Below, in pieces: positions 16,068-25,674 of a stretch of 64,000 bases of DNA. Under the pieces are notes generated by a model. That model was given only the letters and a program-made list of their open reading frames with translations, searched no databases and was not told the DNA's origin. Positions within the stretch are counted from its first letter, which is position 1. Each line of letters opens with the position of its first letter. The DNA comes from Deltaproteobacteria bacterium (GTDB taxonomy: Bacteria; Myxococcota_A; Polyangia; Polyangiales; Polyangiaceae), in NCBI GenBank assembly GCA_016218915.1, contig JACRCQ010000072.1, forward strand, positions 1 through 64,000, given 5' to 3'. The position numbers were made by a program, and so were the translations under genes.

Positions 16068-16302
16068 TCCCCCTCCCCGCTGATCGCTGACCCACTGTTC
16101 GTTGCCAGGCGTCACCGGATACGGTGTCAGGAACACCCGAACGGCGCCAACTCATCGAAATTCCACGACATCCTTGGGGCGGGCTGTTCGGGTCCTGTTC
16201 GGTGCTCCTCGCGAATATCAGCCACAAACAAGCTCGTGTCGCAATGGACCGACCGTTGCACTCGCTCCGCTTGTGCAATCCCCTTTCGCCAACCGATGCG
16301 AG

Positions 16303-18168
16303 ATGAACATGCTCCACGGCTCGACCCGTCTCCTGTGCGCCTGCCGCGCTCCGCTTCTCCGCTCCCTCGCCCTCGCTACCTTGATCGTTACGGGCGGATG
16401 TGCGGGCGGCTCTGACGCGGCCACGACCTCCAACGTGAAGCCGGCGATCCCCCTGCAGTTCGTCGACATGGCGCCAGCGCAGCTTCCTGACGCCGTCGAG
16501 ACCCGGGGCTTGATGGCGACGCTTGCAGACCTCGACAACGACAAGCGTGTCGACATCGTGCAAGCCACCGAAAGCGGTCTGCGGGTCTTCTTCAACCGCA
16601 GCTCTGGAGCGTTCGAGGCCGCAGCTTCCGACGCTGTTCCGAGAGCGGCGAAGGGCTACGCCGTTCAGCCGATCGGGGTGGATCTGGATGGCGACACACG
16701 CACGGATCTGCTGCTGGTCATGACCGGGAGCAGTGCGCCGCTCCGCGTGCTTCTGAGCAAGGGCGCGGGCAGCTTCCAGGAGGGTGCACCCGTCGCCGTG
16801 ACAGGCAACGGCATCCACGCCGCAGTCGCTGACCTGGATGGCGATCGCGATACCGACGTGGTGATGACGGTCGACGCTGGAACCCCGCCCACGGGTGGCT
16901 CGGTCCATGTGCTGATCAACGACGGCAAAGGGAAGCTGACCGACGAGACGGCGAAGCGGCTTGGGACCGCGACGTTCGCCGCAATCGGAGTCGGGCTCGG
17001 GGACGTGGACGGTGATGGAGCGATGGACGTACTGCTCGCAGGCGATGCAGAGAACCGTCTGTATCTCAACGACGGCAAGGGGATGTTCCAGGATGCGCCG
17101 GCTGACTCTCTCCCCGTGATTTCGCAGCCGCACGCGTTGTTTCCCGCGATGGGAGACCTGGATGGCGATGGCGCCATCGACATCTTCCTCTCCTCGTCGT
17201 CGCAGAACGTGGTGCTCTTGAACGACGGCACCGGGCGATTCCTGGATCAGACGCCGTACGTGATGGGGGCGAATCCAGGCACCGCTCGCAGCGCTCTCAT
17301 CGTGGACCTCGATCGCGATGGCGCGCGCGATCTGGTGGTTGCGAGCCCTGGCGGGCGATTTGTCGTGTACCGCAACGACGGCAGCGGGCGTCTGTTCGAC
17401 TACACCTCGACCGTGGTGCCGGTGCCGCCTGCTGTGTCAGACACCGTGTCGGCCGCAGCGGCGGACATGGACGGAGACGGGGATCTGGATCTGTTCGTGA
17501 GCCGGACCAACTTCGCGCGCGGCTGGCTGCTGATCAACAGGCAGTCCAAGAAGCTTGCGGATCAAGACGGCGATGGGATGCCGGACGACCTGGACGACTG
17601 CCCGGCCAAGGCAGATCCGGAGCAGAGCAACCAGGACGCGTGGCACTTCTCGTGCGCGTCCGGCGCAGACTGCAAGGCAGCGACCGGATGCGCGCTGGTG
17701 ATCTGGAAGGACGCCGAGCCGTTCCTGCTGTGCACCGAGACCAAGAAGAGCTGGGAGGAGGCGCGCGCGTTCTGCAAGTCGCGCGGTGCGGATCTGGTCA
17801 CGATCGACAGCAAGGAGAGAAACGACTTCCTTGCGACGCTCGGGCTGACCGACGCGTACATCGGAGCAAGCGACACTGCCAAGGAGGGGACGTGGCTGTG
17901 GGTCACGGGCAAGGCCTTGAGCTTCAAGAGCTGGAACGAGAGCGAGCCGAACAACTCGGGCGGCAAGGAGAATTGCGCGGTGTTCGGGGCTGCGGGAAAG
18001 TGGAACGACGTGCCCTGCGACGGGGAGCGTGCCTTCCTCTGCCAGGACGTGATGAAGCGGGCTCCGGCGGATCCCGGCGACGTCTGCGACAACTGCCCTG
18101 CGATCCACAATCCGGACCAGAAGGACACGGACAAGAACGGCAAGGGGGATGCGTGTGAATCCAAGTAG
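16303..18168 (+). CDS. FG-GAP/VCBS-repeat lipoprotein with a C-type lectin domain and TSP3 repeats
   Basis: A 621-residue lipoprotein starting at ATG 16303 (signal peptide ending VTGGC). Residues 55-415 hold about six FG-GAP/VCBS beta-propeller repeats with DxDxDG calcium loops (DLDGDTRTDLLLV, DVDGDGAMDVLL, DLDGDGAIDIFL). Residues 430-585 form a C-type lectin-like domain: four Cys in canonical places, EPN at 548-550 (the mannose/GlcNAc-type sugar signature) and WND at 567-569 (calcium site 2). Thrombospondin type 3 loops flank it (DQDGDGMPDDLDDCP and DTDKNGKGDACESK). The protein probably binds sugars at the cell surface in a calcium-dependent way, useful for prey, matrix or kin recognition. 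It leads a tandem of three surface-protein genes with overlapping ends. Confidence 0.85.
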   Translation: MNMLHGSTRLLCACRAPLLRSLALATLIVTGGCAGGSDAATTSNVKPAIPLQFVDMAPAQLPDAVETRGLMATLADLDNDKRVDIVQATESGLRVFFNRSSGAFEAAASDAVPRAAKGYAVQPIGVDLDGDTRTDLLLVMTGSSAPLRVLLSKGAGSFQEGAPVAVTGNGIHAAVADLDGDRDTDVVMTVDAGTPPTGGSVHVLINDGKGKLTDETAKRLGTATFAAIGVGLGDVDGDGAMDVLLAGDAENRLYLNDGKGMFQDAPADSLPVISQPHALFPAMGDLDGDGAIDIFLSSSSQNVVLLNDGTGRFLDQTPYVMGANPGTARSALIVDLDRDGARDLVVASPGGRFVVYRNDGSGRLFDYTSTVVPVPPAVSDTVSAAAADMDGDGDLDLFVSRTNFARGWLLINRQSKKLADQDGDGMPDDLDDCPAKADPEQSNQDAWHFSCASGADCKAATGCALVIWKDAEPFLLCTETKKSWEEARAFCKSRGADLVTIDSKERNDFLATLGLTDAYIGASDTAKEGTWLWVTGKALSFKSWNESEPNNSGGKENCAVFGAAGKWNDVPCDGERAFLCQDVMKRAPADPGDVCDNCPAIHNPDQKDTDKNGKGDACESK

Positions 18169-19723
18169 GCAAGACTCCAGCCCGGCCCTGGAAGGCAGCC
18201 TCGCGGCTGTGGGGCTGGCGCTCGTCTTGTCGATGGCTTCGTGCACGGTCCAGACCGAGTCTGCGGCGCTCGGGGGCGAGCCGGTCGCGACCGCGAGCCA
18301 GGAGATTCATTCGTCCCACGCCGGCCCTGCGCCGTGGAAGCACGTGCTGACCTGCTACGGAGGGTGCGAAGCGCCCCACTACGACTCTTCCGCGTGCAAC
18401 CACCACACGAGCTGCGGCCCGATCGCCAATGGCAAGTGGTGGTACGCCACGGAGCGCGCAGCGTTCCACTGCGGCGCAAAGCTCAAGATCGTCCGCGGAA
18501 ACAAGTGCGTCGTGGTCGACGTACAGGACAATGGCCCTGCGGATTGGGTCGAGTCCAATGCCGACGCGAAGTGCGGCACGCCTTACATCATTGATGCCTC
18601 TCCGCTGGTGGCCGACTACTTCGGAGGAGGCTGCGGCTGGGGGGAATGCTTTCTGGTGGATGTGTCCCCGGTTGCCGACGACACGCCGACCGGTCCGGAT
18701 GGCTGCAACACGTGCGATTGCACGCCAGGACAGGTGGACACGGCGGAATGTGGCAACTGCGGAACGCACAAGCGCACCTGCGGCGGAGATTGCCACTGGT
18801 CAGGATGGTCGGCGTGCGAGGGACAAGGCCCGTGCGCACCCGGTCAGAAGCAATCCCAGGGGTGCTGTGATTGCGGAAGTCAGGAGCGCACGTGCGGCGG
18901 CAATTGCCAGTGGAACGGCTGGAGCGCGTGCGAGGGGCCAGATCCGAACGGCGGAGCCGACGCGTGCGACACGGGCCAGAGCGGGCCGTGTGCGCAGGGG
19001 CGCAAGCGCTGCCAGCACGGGTGTCTCGGATGCGTGAGGATCTACGACCCTCAACCCGAGAAGTGCGACGCAATCGACAACGACTGCAACGGATCGGTCG
19101 ACGACGGCCATCCGACCGTGATGGGCGATTCTGCTCCTGCCTACGCAGCGAAGCTGGAGGACTTCTCGGCGCGCGCGTCGCTGGCTCCTGGGGAGATCGC
19201 CGAGGTGTGGGCCAGCTTCCGGAACGTGGGGAGCAAGCCCTGGCTCCGAGGCAAGGCGTGGATCGGCTCCGTGCAAGCGGCCAGCGGCTCCGCGAGCCCG
19301 CTGTACGCTGCAGATCACTGGCCTGCCTGGGATGTCGCCGGGGTGCTCGACAGCGACGTACCGGTCGGCGCAAGCGCGTACGTGAAGTTCTTCATCCAGG
19401 CGCCGAGCAAGGCTGGAGCCAAGGCACACGACGAGTTCCAGCTCGTTGCCCCTGATGGCACGCTTGTGAACTGCCCCACACCATCGGTGGAAGTCGACCT
19501 GTCCGTCTCGTCGATGCCAGCGAGCCGAACCCATGGCGAGGCAAAAGATGAACCCCAGGCCGCCTGCGGATGTCGTCAAGAGCGCGGGCGCTCTGCCGCT
19601 GCCAGTGGCTGGTGGATCGCGGCGCTCGCACTCTCGCTCTGGCAGGCGAGAAGAGCTCGATCGCAAGTGGCTGCTGGCACACGCACAACGCCAGCTGAAG
19701 GAAGTGAACACCATGTTGGATAG
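18149..19723 (+). CDS. Modular surface lipoprotein with MYXO-CTERM-like tag
   Basis: A 524-residue protein. The start overlaps the previous gene (ATG 18149; GTG 18155 has better spacing from the ggggg site). Module order: lipobox LSMASC; a domain around residues 65-170 resembling an expansin/RlpA-type double-psi beta-barrel (CVVVDVQDNGPADW, then PYIIDASPLVADYF); two Cys-rich WSGWSACEG and WNGWSACEG repeats like thrombospondin type 1; one MopE-type loop (CDAIDNDCNGSVDDG); an Ig-like domain similar to the NBR1 'FW' domain (FRNVGSKPW). The tail has CGC, one hydrophobic helix and RRARS, the layout of the MYXO-CTERM sorting signal. It is probably displayed on the cell surface. It overlaps the next gene by 11 bases. 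Confidence 0.8.
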   Translation: MRVNPSRQDSSPALEGSLAAVGLALVLSMASCTVQTESAALGGEPVATASQEIHSSHAGPAPWKHVLTCYGGCEAPHYDSSACNHHTSCGPIANGKWWYATERAAFHCGAKLKIVRGNKCVVVDVQDNGPADWVESNADAKCGTPYIIDASPLVADYFGGGCGWGECFLVDVSPVADDTPTGPDGCNTCDCTPGQVDTAECGNCGTHKRTCGGDCHWSGWSACEGQGPCAPGQKQSQGCCDCGSQERTCGGNCQWNGWSACEGPDPNGGADACDTGQSGPCAQGRKRCQHGCLGCVRIYDPQPEKCDAIDNDCNGSVDDGHPTVMGDSAPAYAAKLEDFSARASLAPGEIAEVWASFRNVGSKPWLRGKAWIGSVQAASGSASPLYAADHWPAWDVAGVLDSDVPVGASAYVKFFIQAPSKAGAKAHDEFQLVAPDGTLVNCPTPSVEVDLSVSSMPASRTHGEAKDEPQAACGCRQERGRSAAASGWWIAALALSLWQARRARSQVAAGTRTTPAEGSEHHVG

Positions 19724-21812
19724 CGGTACTTCGCGAACACGGCCGGGACGCTGGACCACTTCCCTTGCGGGCCTCGCGCTGTCCCTGCTTGCGGCATGCG
19801 CGTCGGAGTCGAGCATTACCGCGATCGAGCCTGGCAGCGGGTCGGCCCGGGGCGGGCAGAAGGTGACCATCGAAGGGAAGGGATTCGAGGACGGTGCGCA
19901 AGTGCTGTTCGGAGACAAGCCTGCGAGGGCCGTTCGCAAGCTCTCCGACAGCACCCTCGAAGCGACCACGCCGACCACGATCGCAGGCACCGTGGACGTG
20001 GCGATCAAGAGCGGCGGCGACACGGTCCTGGCGCCCGGAGGGTTCACCTTCTTGCCGCTGGACCTTCGTTTCGTGGAGGCGCCATCGCACTACCTCCCTT
20101 CCCTTGCAGAGGTGGATGCGATCGACGCAATCACCGCGGACTTCGATCGCGACGGGCATCCGGATCTGTTCGTGGCCGTGCGCGGTGCGCCCAGCCGCGT
20201 GATGCTCAACAGCGGGACCGGCAGCTTTGGTGGCTCGAAGGTGGTCGAGGTGGACGCTGGCGCGGCCGAAGCGGGCAAGGGGAGCGACGCCGGGGCCGAC
20301 GCCGCCCCTGCCAAAGACGCGGGGACGTCCGAAGGGACAGGCGTAGCCATTCATGAGGTCCGCAAGGCGCTCGTTGCAGACTTTGACCAGGATGGGAGCC
20401 CAGATGTGTTCCTGTGCAACGGCGCAGGAGAGGTGAACCAGGTTCTGCACAACGACGGCAAGGGCGAGCTTTCCGAGGCTCCGGCAGGTGCGGTCGCTCC
20501 GCTGTCCGATGCATGTCTGAGCGCCGAAATCCTGGACTTCAACAAGGACGGGCGCCCTGACGTAGCAGTGCTGGGCAAAGGGGCGGCCGGCTCAGGGCGC
20601 TCCTACGTGAGAATCTACCTGAACGACTCGAAGCCCGGCTCGATCCATCTTGCTCCGCTGGCGGACATGGAACCTGCTGCGAGCGTGCAGGGAAAGGCCG
20701 TAGGCAAGGTCGTGGCGAGCGACCCTGCGATCAAGGCCACGTTCACCATCGACCAGAAGCGCGCTTCCACCGGAAAGGGTTCAGGCAAGGTTTCCTACGA
20801 TGCAGGGACGGTTCAGGGAACGATCGCTCTGCAGCTCACCCCCCCGGGCCTGCGCCAGGTACCGGGCTCGATCGAGCTCGATCTCTACGGCGACAATGGG
20901 GGGCAGGGGCTCACGCTGCAGGTCACGGACGCGAAGGACGAGCTGTTCGAGATCGACCTGGGCGCCGCGAGCTGGACCGGCTGGAAGCACCTCAAGGCGG
21001 ACAAGCTCAAGAGCTGGAAGCACTCCGGAGAAGGTGCGGACGGCGTGGTGGACCTCCCGATCAAGTCCGTGACCTTGCAGATCGAAGCGAGCGGCAAGGC
21101 GGCCAAGGGCGAGCTGGCGATCGACGACCTGACCTTCGTTCTTGCGGGCGGCGCGGTGGCTGTAGGAGAGGACTTCGAGCGCATCGACTTTGCGGCATCC
21201 TGGGCCGGGACCTTGACGGACGTGAGGGCAGGCGACGTGGATGGCGACGGGTTCGCGGATGTCGTGGTCTCTTCGGCTGACAAGGCGAGCGGCGCTTTTG
21301 CAGGCATCTCGCTGAACAAGGCCGGGACCGCATCCACGACGCTGTCAGCTCCGGGCGCATCCCGGCTTCCCGTTCTGTCCGACCCCGTGTCTGCTCTTGC
21401 GATGGTGGACTCGGATCACGACGGCGATCTCGACATCGTGGCCATATCGGATCCCGGGCAGGATCGACTGCTGCTCAACGACGGCACAGGACACTTCTTC
21501 GACGACACGCTTGCGAGCCTTCCGCTGGATCACTCCTCGGGCCGATCCGTCTCCGTGGCGGACGTGGATCTGGACGGACGTCCTGACCTGATCATCTCGA
21601 ACGCCGGGACGGTCAACAGGCTGTACGTCAATCGCGGCATCGGCGGGTTCAGCGACGCCACGCCAGCGATGCCACTGCATCCGCTGAGCACGCGCGTGAT
21701 GGTGCCTCTGGACGTCGACGGTGACGGAGACACGGACTTTTTCGTGCTCAACGACAAGGGCGAAGCATCGAAGCTGTACATCTCGGTGGAGCCGGCAGCC
21801 AAGGATCGCTGA
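19713..21812 (+). CDS. IPT/TIG and FG-GAP/VCBS-repeat lipoprotein
   Basis: A 699-residue lipoprotein. ATG 19713, with an aggaag site eight bases upstream, overlaps the previous gene by 11 bases. The signal peptide ends at LLAAC. An IPT/TIG Ig-like domain follows (ITAIEPGSGSARGGQKVTIE). Then come FG-GAP/VCBS repeats with calcium loops (DFDRDGHPDLFVAV, DFDQDGSPDVFL, DVDGDGFADVVV, DSDHDGDLDIVA, DVDLDGRPDLII and DVDGDGDTDFFV) forming a beta-propeller. An insert of about 150 residues between propeller blades (residues 330-480) resembles a jelly-roll/carbohydrate-binding domain. It probably has an integrin-like adhesive role. It shares the repeat type with the lectin lipoprotein two genes upstream and is probably cotranscribed with it. 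Confidence 0.85.
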   Translation: MLDSGTSRTRPGRWTTSLAGLALSLLAACASESSITAIEPGSGSARGGQKVTIEGKGFEDGAQVLFGDKPARAVRKLSDSTLEATTPTTIAGTVDVAIKSGGDTVLAPGGFTFLPLDLRFVEAPSHYLPSLAEVDAIDAITADFDRDGHPDLFVAVRGAPSRVMLNSGTGSFGGSKVVEVDAGAAEAGKGSDAGADAAPAKDAGTSEGTGVAIHEVRKALVADFDQDGSPDVFLCNGAGEVNQVLHNDGKGELSEAPAGAVAPLSDACLSAEILDFNKDGRPDVAVLGKGAAGSGRSYVRIYLNDSKPGSIHLAPLADMEPAASVQGKAVGKVVASDPAIKATFTIDQKRASTGKGSGKVSYDAGTVQGTIALQLTPPGLRQVPGSIELDLYGDNGGQGLTLQVTDAKDELFEIDLGAASWTGWKHLKADKLKSWKHSGEGADGVVDLPIKSVTLQIEASGKAAKGELAIDDLTFVLAGGAVAVGEDFERIDFAASWAGTLTDVRAGDVDGDGFADVVVSSADKASGAFAGISLNKAGTASTTLSAPGASRLPVLSDPVSALAMVDSDHDGDLDIVAISDPGQDRLLLNDGTGHFFDDTLASLPLDHSSGRSVSVADVDLDGRPDLIISNAGTVNRLYVNRGIGGFSDATPAMPLHPLSTRVMVPLDVDGDGDTDFFVLNDKGEASKLYISVEPAAKDR

Positions 21813-21907
21813 CTTGGGTGCGGCCAGGATCGCCCCATCCGTCCAAATCCGGGCGACTCAACCTGACGCTTCCCTTGGCCGGCCGCCGTGCTACACGACT
21901 CGGTCCG

Positions 21908-24562
21908 ATGTCCACCTCGCTGTCCTTCCACGAGCATCCCTACGCCGGCTTTCTGCACACCGTGGAGAAGCCCGCGCGCTACGTGGGCGGGGAGTTCGGC
22001 CAGATCCGCAAGTCGTGGGACCAAGTCCGGGCGCACGTCTGCCTCGCCTTTCCTGACATCTACGACATCGGCATGAGCCACCTGGGCACGCGCATCCTGT
22101 ACAAGGTGCTCAATGCCGAGAGCGACATCCTGTGCGAGCGTGCGTTTGCGCCCTGGCACGACATGGAGAAAGAGCTGCGCGCCCGCAGCCTGCCCATCGT
22201 GTCGCTCGAGAGCGCACGTCCCCTTCGCGAATTCGACGTGGTCGGCATCTCGCTGCAGCACGAGCTGGTGTTCAGCAATGCCCTGACCCTGCTGGATCTC
22301 GGTGGCATCCCACTGCGCGCCAGCGAACGCGCGGAAAGCGATCCGCTGGTGCTTGGGGGAGGCTCGATCGCGACCCACCCTGAGCCGATGGCTCCCTTCT
22401 TCGACGCTTTCGTGGTGGGAGATGGCGAGCAGAAAGCGGTCGAGGTCGCGCGCAGGTGGGCCGAGGATCGGGATGCGGGTCTATCGCGCCAGGCGCGACT
22501 GCGCAGGCTCGCTGCCCTGGGCGGAGTGTACGTTCCCGCGCTCTACTCCACGCGCGCCGATCCCCAGACCGGCAGGATCGTGGTCGATCGTCCGTTGTTC
22601 GACGACGTCCCGTTGCCGGTCCGACGGGCGTTCGTGGCAGACCTCGATTCGTTTCCCTTTCCGGAGCAGTTTCCGGTGGGCGGGCCTGAAGCCGTGTTCG
22701 AGCGGCTCTCGATCGAGATCGCACGCGGGTGCATGCAGGGGTGCCGGTTCTGCCAGGCCGGCATGATCTTCCGGCCGCAGCGCGATCGCGACCCTGCGCG
22801 CCTGGCAGAGCTGATCGGACGCGCTGTGAGCTGGGCGGGGGAAGACGAGGTCGCGCTCACATCGCTGTCGACCGCAGACTATCCGCACGTCGGGGAGCTG
22901 ATCGGAGAGCTCTCGGATCGGCTCGGGCCCTGCAATGTCGCGCTGGGGGTGTCGTCGCTTCGCGCCTATGGTCTCACCGACGAGGTGCTCGATCAGATCA
23001 GGAAGGTGAGGGCAACCGGGCTGACGTTCGCGCCGGAAGCGGGCAGCCAGCGGATGCGCGACCTGATCAACAAGAACATCACAGAAGAGCAGATCTTCGC
23101 GACCGCCGAGCGCGTGCTGACCCGCGGATGGGATCGGCTCAAGTTCTACTTCATGATCGGGTTGCCCACGGAAACCGAGCAGGACGTGCTCGACATCGTG
23201 GAGACCACGGCTCGTGCGCGGGAAGCGGGGAGGCGCGGACGCGGCAAAGGGCGGCCCCCGAAAGTCACGGCGTCGGTATCGACCTTTGCTCCCAAGCCGC
23301 ACACGCCGCTGCAATGGGAGAGGATGCTCGGCCCGCAAGAGGTGATCGGTCGCCAGCACATGCTCAAGGACCGGGCGCGGGCTCGTAACGTGGATCTCAA
23401 GGTCCACCCGATGCACGGCAGCATCCTGGAGGGGCTTCTGTGTCGCGGCGATCGCAGGCTCGCGGACGTGATCGAGACGGCCTGGCGCAACGGGGCGCGC
23501 TTTGATGCCTGGGAGAGCGCCATGCCCTGGGACACCTGGATGGCTGCGGTCCGCGCGTGCGAGGTCGACCTGGATTCCTATCTCGCTGAGCTTCCGATCG
23601 ATTCGACCCTTCCCTGGGCGCACATCGACGTCGGTGTGGCGCACGACTTCCTGTTGAAGGAGCGAGACAAGGCAAGGAAGGGCAAGCTCACGCCGGTGTG
23701 CGGGCGCCCCTACAGCGCGGTCGAGGGGCGGGAGCCGAGCAACGACAAGCTCGTATGCTTCCATTGCGGCGCAGGCTGCGACCTGGAGACGATGGCCGTT
23801 GGCCGAAAGCGCAGCGGCGAGAAGCTGGCAGCGCTTCGGGCGCGCCCCCACGAGCAGGAGAAGGTGGAGCCCCCGCCGCAGATCGAGCCGGTGCGCTACC
23901 GCATCCGTTTCGAGAAGCTGGGCAAGGCTTCGCTGCTGGGCCATCTCGATCTGGTCCGCGAGCTGCCTCGCGTGCTGCGTCGTGCTGGAATGCCTCTCTG
24001 GTACTCGCAGGGATTCCACCCCAAGGCCGTGATGAGCTTCGCTCCGGCGCTTTCGCTCGGTGTGCCGAGCTTTGACGAGTACGTCGACGTGAAGACTTCG
24101 ACCGAGATCGACGTCGTGGACGTGGTGCAGCGGCTCGCGACCCTCAGCCAGGAAGGGTTGCGCTTCTTGGAGATCTCGCGTCTGCAGCCGGGCGCACCTG
24201 CGATCGGCGCAGAGATCGTCGCTGCCCGCTACCTGCTCGGATTGCCTCCAGAGCTGCAGTCGCGCGCGCTCGCGGTGGTGGGGGATCGCAGCTGGGAGCA
24301 GGTGGTCGCCACGCGGACCAAGGGTGATGTTGAACGATCTTTCCCTCTTCGTGAGTACGTCGAGAGCGTCGAGCCGGGGGACGCGAGTGACGTTGAAACG
24401 CTCGCCAGGGCCGGGATCCGCGGCACCTGGGCGCCGGTACGCGTCGTGCTCCGCGTGCTCCCCTCGGGTGTGGCTCGTTTGCAGGAAGTGGCTGATGCCC
24501 TGTGCGGGCAGGCGGAGACCGACTTCCGGGCGGTCCGGATGGAGCTGCGGCTGAAGAGCTAG
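21908..24562 (+). CDS. B12-binding-like radical SAM protein fused to a DUF2344 domain
   Basis: An 884-residue protein starting at ATG 21908. The N-terminal 250 residues resemble the B12-binding-like domain of TIGR03960 proteins. The radical SAM cluster motif CxxxCxxC is at residues 275-282 (GCMQGCRFCQAG). A segment with CFHCGAGC follows near residue 620 and may bind a metal. The last 270 residues match the DUF2344/TIGR03936 family (YRIRFEKLGKASLLGHLDLV, then QGFHPKAVMSFAPALSLG). In many bacteria the two parts are adjacent genes; here they are fused. The family often neighbours RNase E/G and ribosomal genes and has no settled reaction. It is convergent with the CAP protein gene, the stops overlapping by four bases. 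Confidence 0.88.
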   Translation: MSTSLSFHEHPYAGFLHTVEKPARYVGGEFGQIRKSWDQVRAHVCLAFPDIYDIGMSHLGTRILYKVLNAESDILCERAFAPWHDMEKELRARSLPIVSLESARPLREFDVVGISLQHELVFSNALTLLDLGGIPLRASERAESDPLVLGGGSIATHPEPMAPFFDAFVVGDGEQKAVEVARRWAEDRDAGLSRQARLRRLAALGGVYVPALYSTRADPQTGRIVVDRPLFDDVPLPVRRAFVADLDSFPFPEQFPVGGPEAVFERLSIEIARGCMQGCRFCQAGMIFRPQRDRDPARLAELIGRAVSWAGEDEVALTSLSTADYPHVGELIGELSDRLGPCNVALGVSSLRAYGLTDEVLDQIRKVRATGLTFAPEAGSQRMRDLINKNITEEQIFATAERVLTRGWDRLKFYFMIGLPTETEQDVLDIVETTARAREAGRRGRGKGRPPKVTASVSTFAPKPHTPLQWERMLGPQEVIGRQHMLKDRARARNVDLKVHPMHGSILEGLLCRGDRRLADVIETAWRNGARFDAWESAMPWDTWMAAVRACEVDLDSYLAELPIDSTLPWAHIDVGVAHDFLLKERDKARKGKLTPVCGRPYSAVEGREPSNDKLVCFHCGAGCDLETMAVGRKRSGEKLAALRARPHEQEKVEPPPQIEPVRYRIRFEKLGKASLLGHLDLVRELPRVLRRAGMPLWYSQGFHPKAVMSFAPALSLGVPSFDEYVDVKTSTEIDVVDVVQRLATLSQEGLRFLEISRLQPGAPAIGAEIVAARYLLGLPPELQSRALAVVGDRSWEQVVATRTKGDVERSFPLREYVESVEPGDASDVETLARAGIRGTWAPVRVVLRVLPSGVARLQEVADALCGQAETDFRAVRMELRLKS

Positions 24563-25674
24563 CTGCAATCCACCAGCGTGGTCTCGAACGTGGCGAACAC
24601 CGCGGAGGCGTCGTCCCAGAGCTCCACGCGATACGGCACATCGACCTCTGGCACCCACCCGTCAGGCGAGAAGGAGCTGAAGTCGTTGTAGTGGTGTCCG
24701 ACCTTCATCGGCTTTTCTTCGCTCGTGCTCACCACGAACACGCGAGCAGCAACCGGGGGCGTGGTGGCCGTGCCTTTCTGCACGAACCACACGCCAGGCA
24801 CAGCGCTGCGCACGTTGATGCCCGGCCCGGGATGGGCCACGAACGCGGGATCCGTAGCCAGGGCAGGGTAGGCTCCGCCGTAGTGCATGTCCGAGGAGCC
24901 GCCGCTCGCTCCGAACCAGACGCCCGCCCTGCCGACTGCCAGCACGTTGCGTCGGTGAATCAGGTTCTGGTCTGTCTCCATCGCATAGCCGTCCACCTGA
25001 CCCACCAGCCCGTAACCGCCTGCGATCAGCGATGCGCCGCACGCGGCGGCGCCTTCTGCGGTGTAGCACTTCACGCTGGGATCCGGGCTGTGCCCGAACG
25101 CATAGTTGAGAATCTTCGCGCACTGCTGCTCTGCGCTGGCCACCGACGGATCGACCTGCACCGGTCCGACGCCCAGCATCCATCGGTAGAAATCCAGATA
25201 GCGAAGCGCTGCGACCTGGCCATCGTAGGGCACCGTGCCTGGATCGCACTCGCCGCCCGAGCCAGGCACCCATTCGGTGTATCCCGGGGCCTTGGCTGCC
25301 TTGTACCGATCGCACACCTCCTGCTTGGCTCGAGTGGCAGGATTCGAGATGGCGCTGGCGACGCACTCTGCGCCTGCTGCTTCCCATCCCGGCGCACAAA
25401 CGCATTGCGCATTCGCGTCGCACATCTTGGTGCCAGTGCACGACGGGTCGCAGGGCGTCGGGGGTGTGGACCCGCCCGCTCCCGCTGCTCCAGCTGTGGC
25501 GCCCGTGCCCGACGCACCGGCGGCTCCGCCGGCACCGGACGCACCGCCGCCTCCGGACCCGGCTGCGTCGCCTCCTGCATCCGAGGGGGTCCAGGGCGTC
25601 GCAGCATCATCGCTGCAGCTGCAGAGCACCAGGAACAGCAACGAGGGCCATGCAATGCGCATGGGCCGGATCAT
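24559..25674 (-). CDS. CAP/SCP-PR1-like lipoprotein, third gene of the hem operon
   Basis: A 371-residue lipoprotein. ATG 25674 overlaps the hemH stop (ATGA) and has ggaag five bases upstream, so it is coupled to hemH. The signal peptide ends in LVLCSC, followed by a Gly/Ala-rich stalk and a short EGF-like Cys segment (CDPSCTGTKMCDANAQCVC). Residues 130-300 resemble a CAP domain: a start helix with ALRYLDFYRWMLGV, then GHSPDP and HRRNVLAVGRAGVWFG. CAP proteins act outside the cell and bind lipids or sugars; some have protease-like sites, but no clear catalytic pair can be assigned here. A secreted protein in a haem operon is odd and may simply be read-through transcription. Confidence 0.7.
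   Translation of the reverse strand: MIRPMRIAWPSLLFLVLCSCSDDAATPWTPSDAGGDAAGSGGGGASGAGGAAGASGTGATAGAAGAGGSTPPTPCDPSCTGTKMCDANAQCVCAPGWEAAGAECVASAISNPATRAKQEVCDRYKAAKAPGYTEWVPGSGGECDPGTVPYDGQVAALRYLDFYRWMLGVGPVQVDPSVASAEQQCAKILNYAFGHSPDPSVKCYTAEGAAACGASLIAGGYGLVGQVDGYAMETDQNLIHRRNVLAVGRAGVWFGASGGSSDMHYGGAYPALATDPAFVAHPGPGINVRSAVPGVWFVQKGTATTPPVAARVFVVSTSEEKPMKVGHHYNDFSSFSPDGWVPEVDVPYRVELWDDASAVFATFETTLVDCS

Noticed and set aside
22481-24658. 725-codon minus-strand frame opposite the radical SAM gene
   Set aside because: No motifs; the plus strand contains an intact CxxxCxxC cluster and DUF2344 domain.
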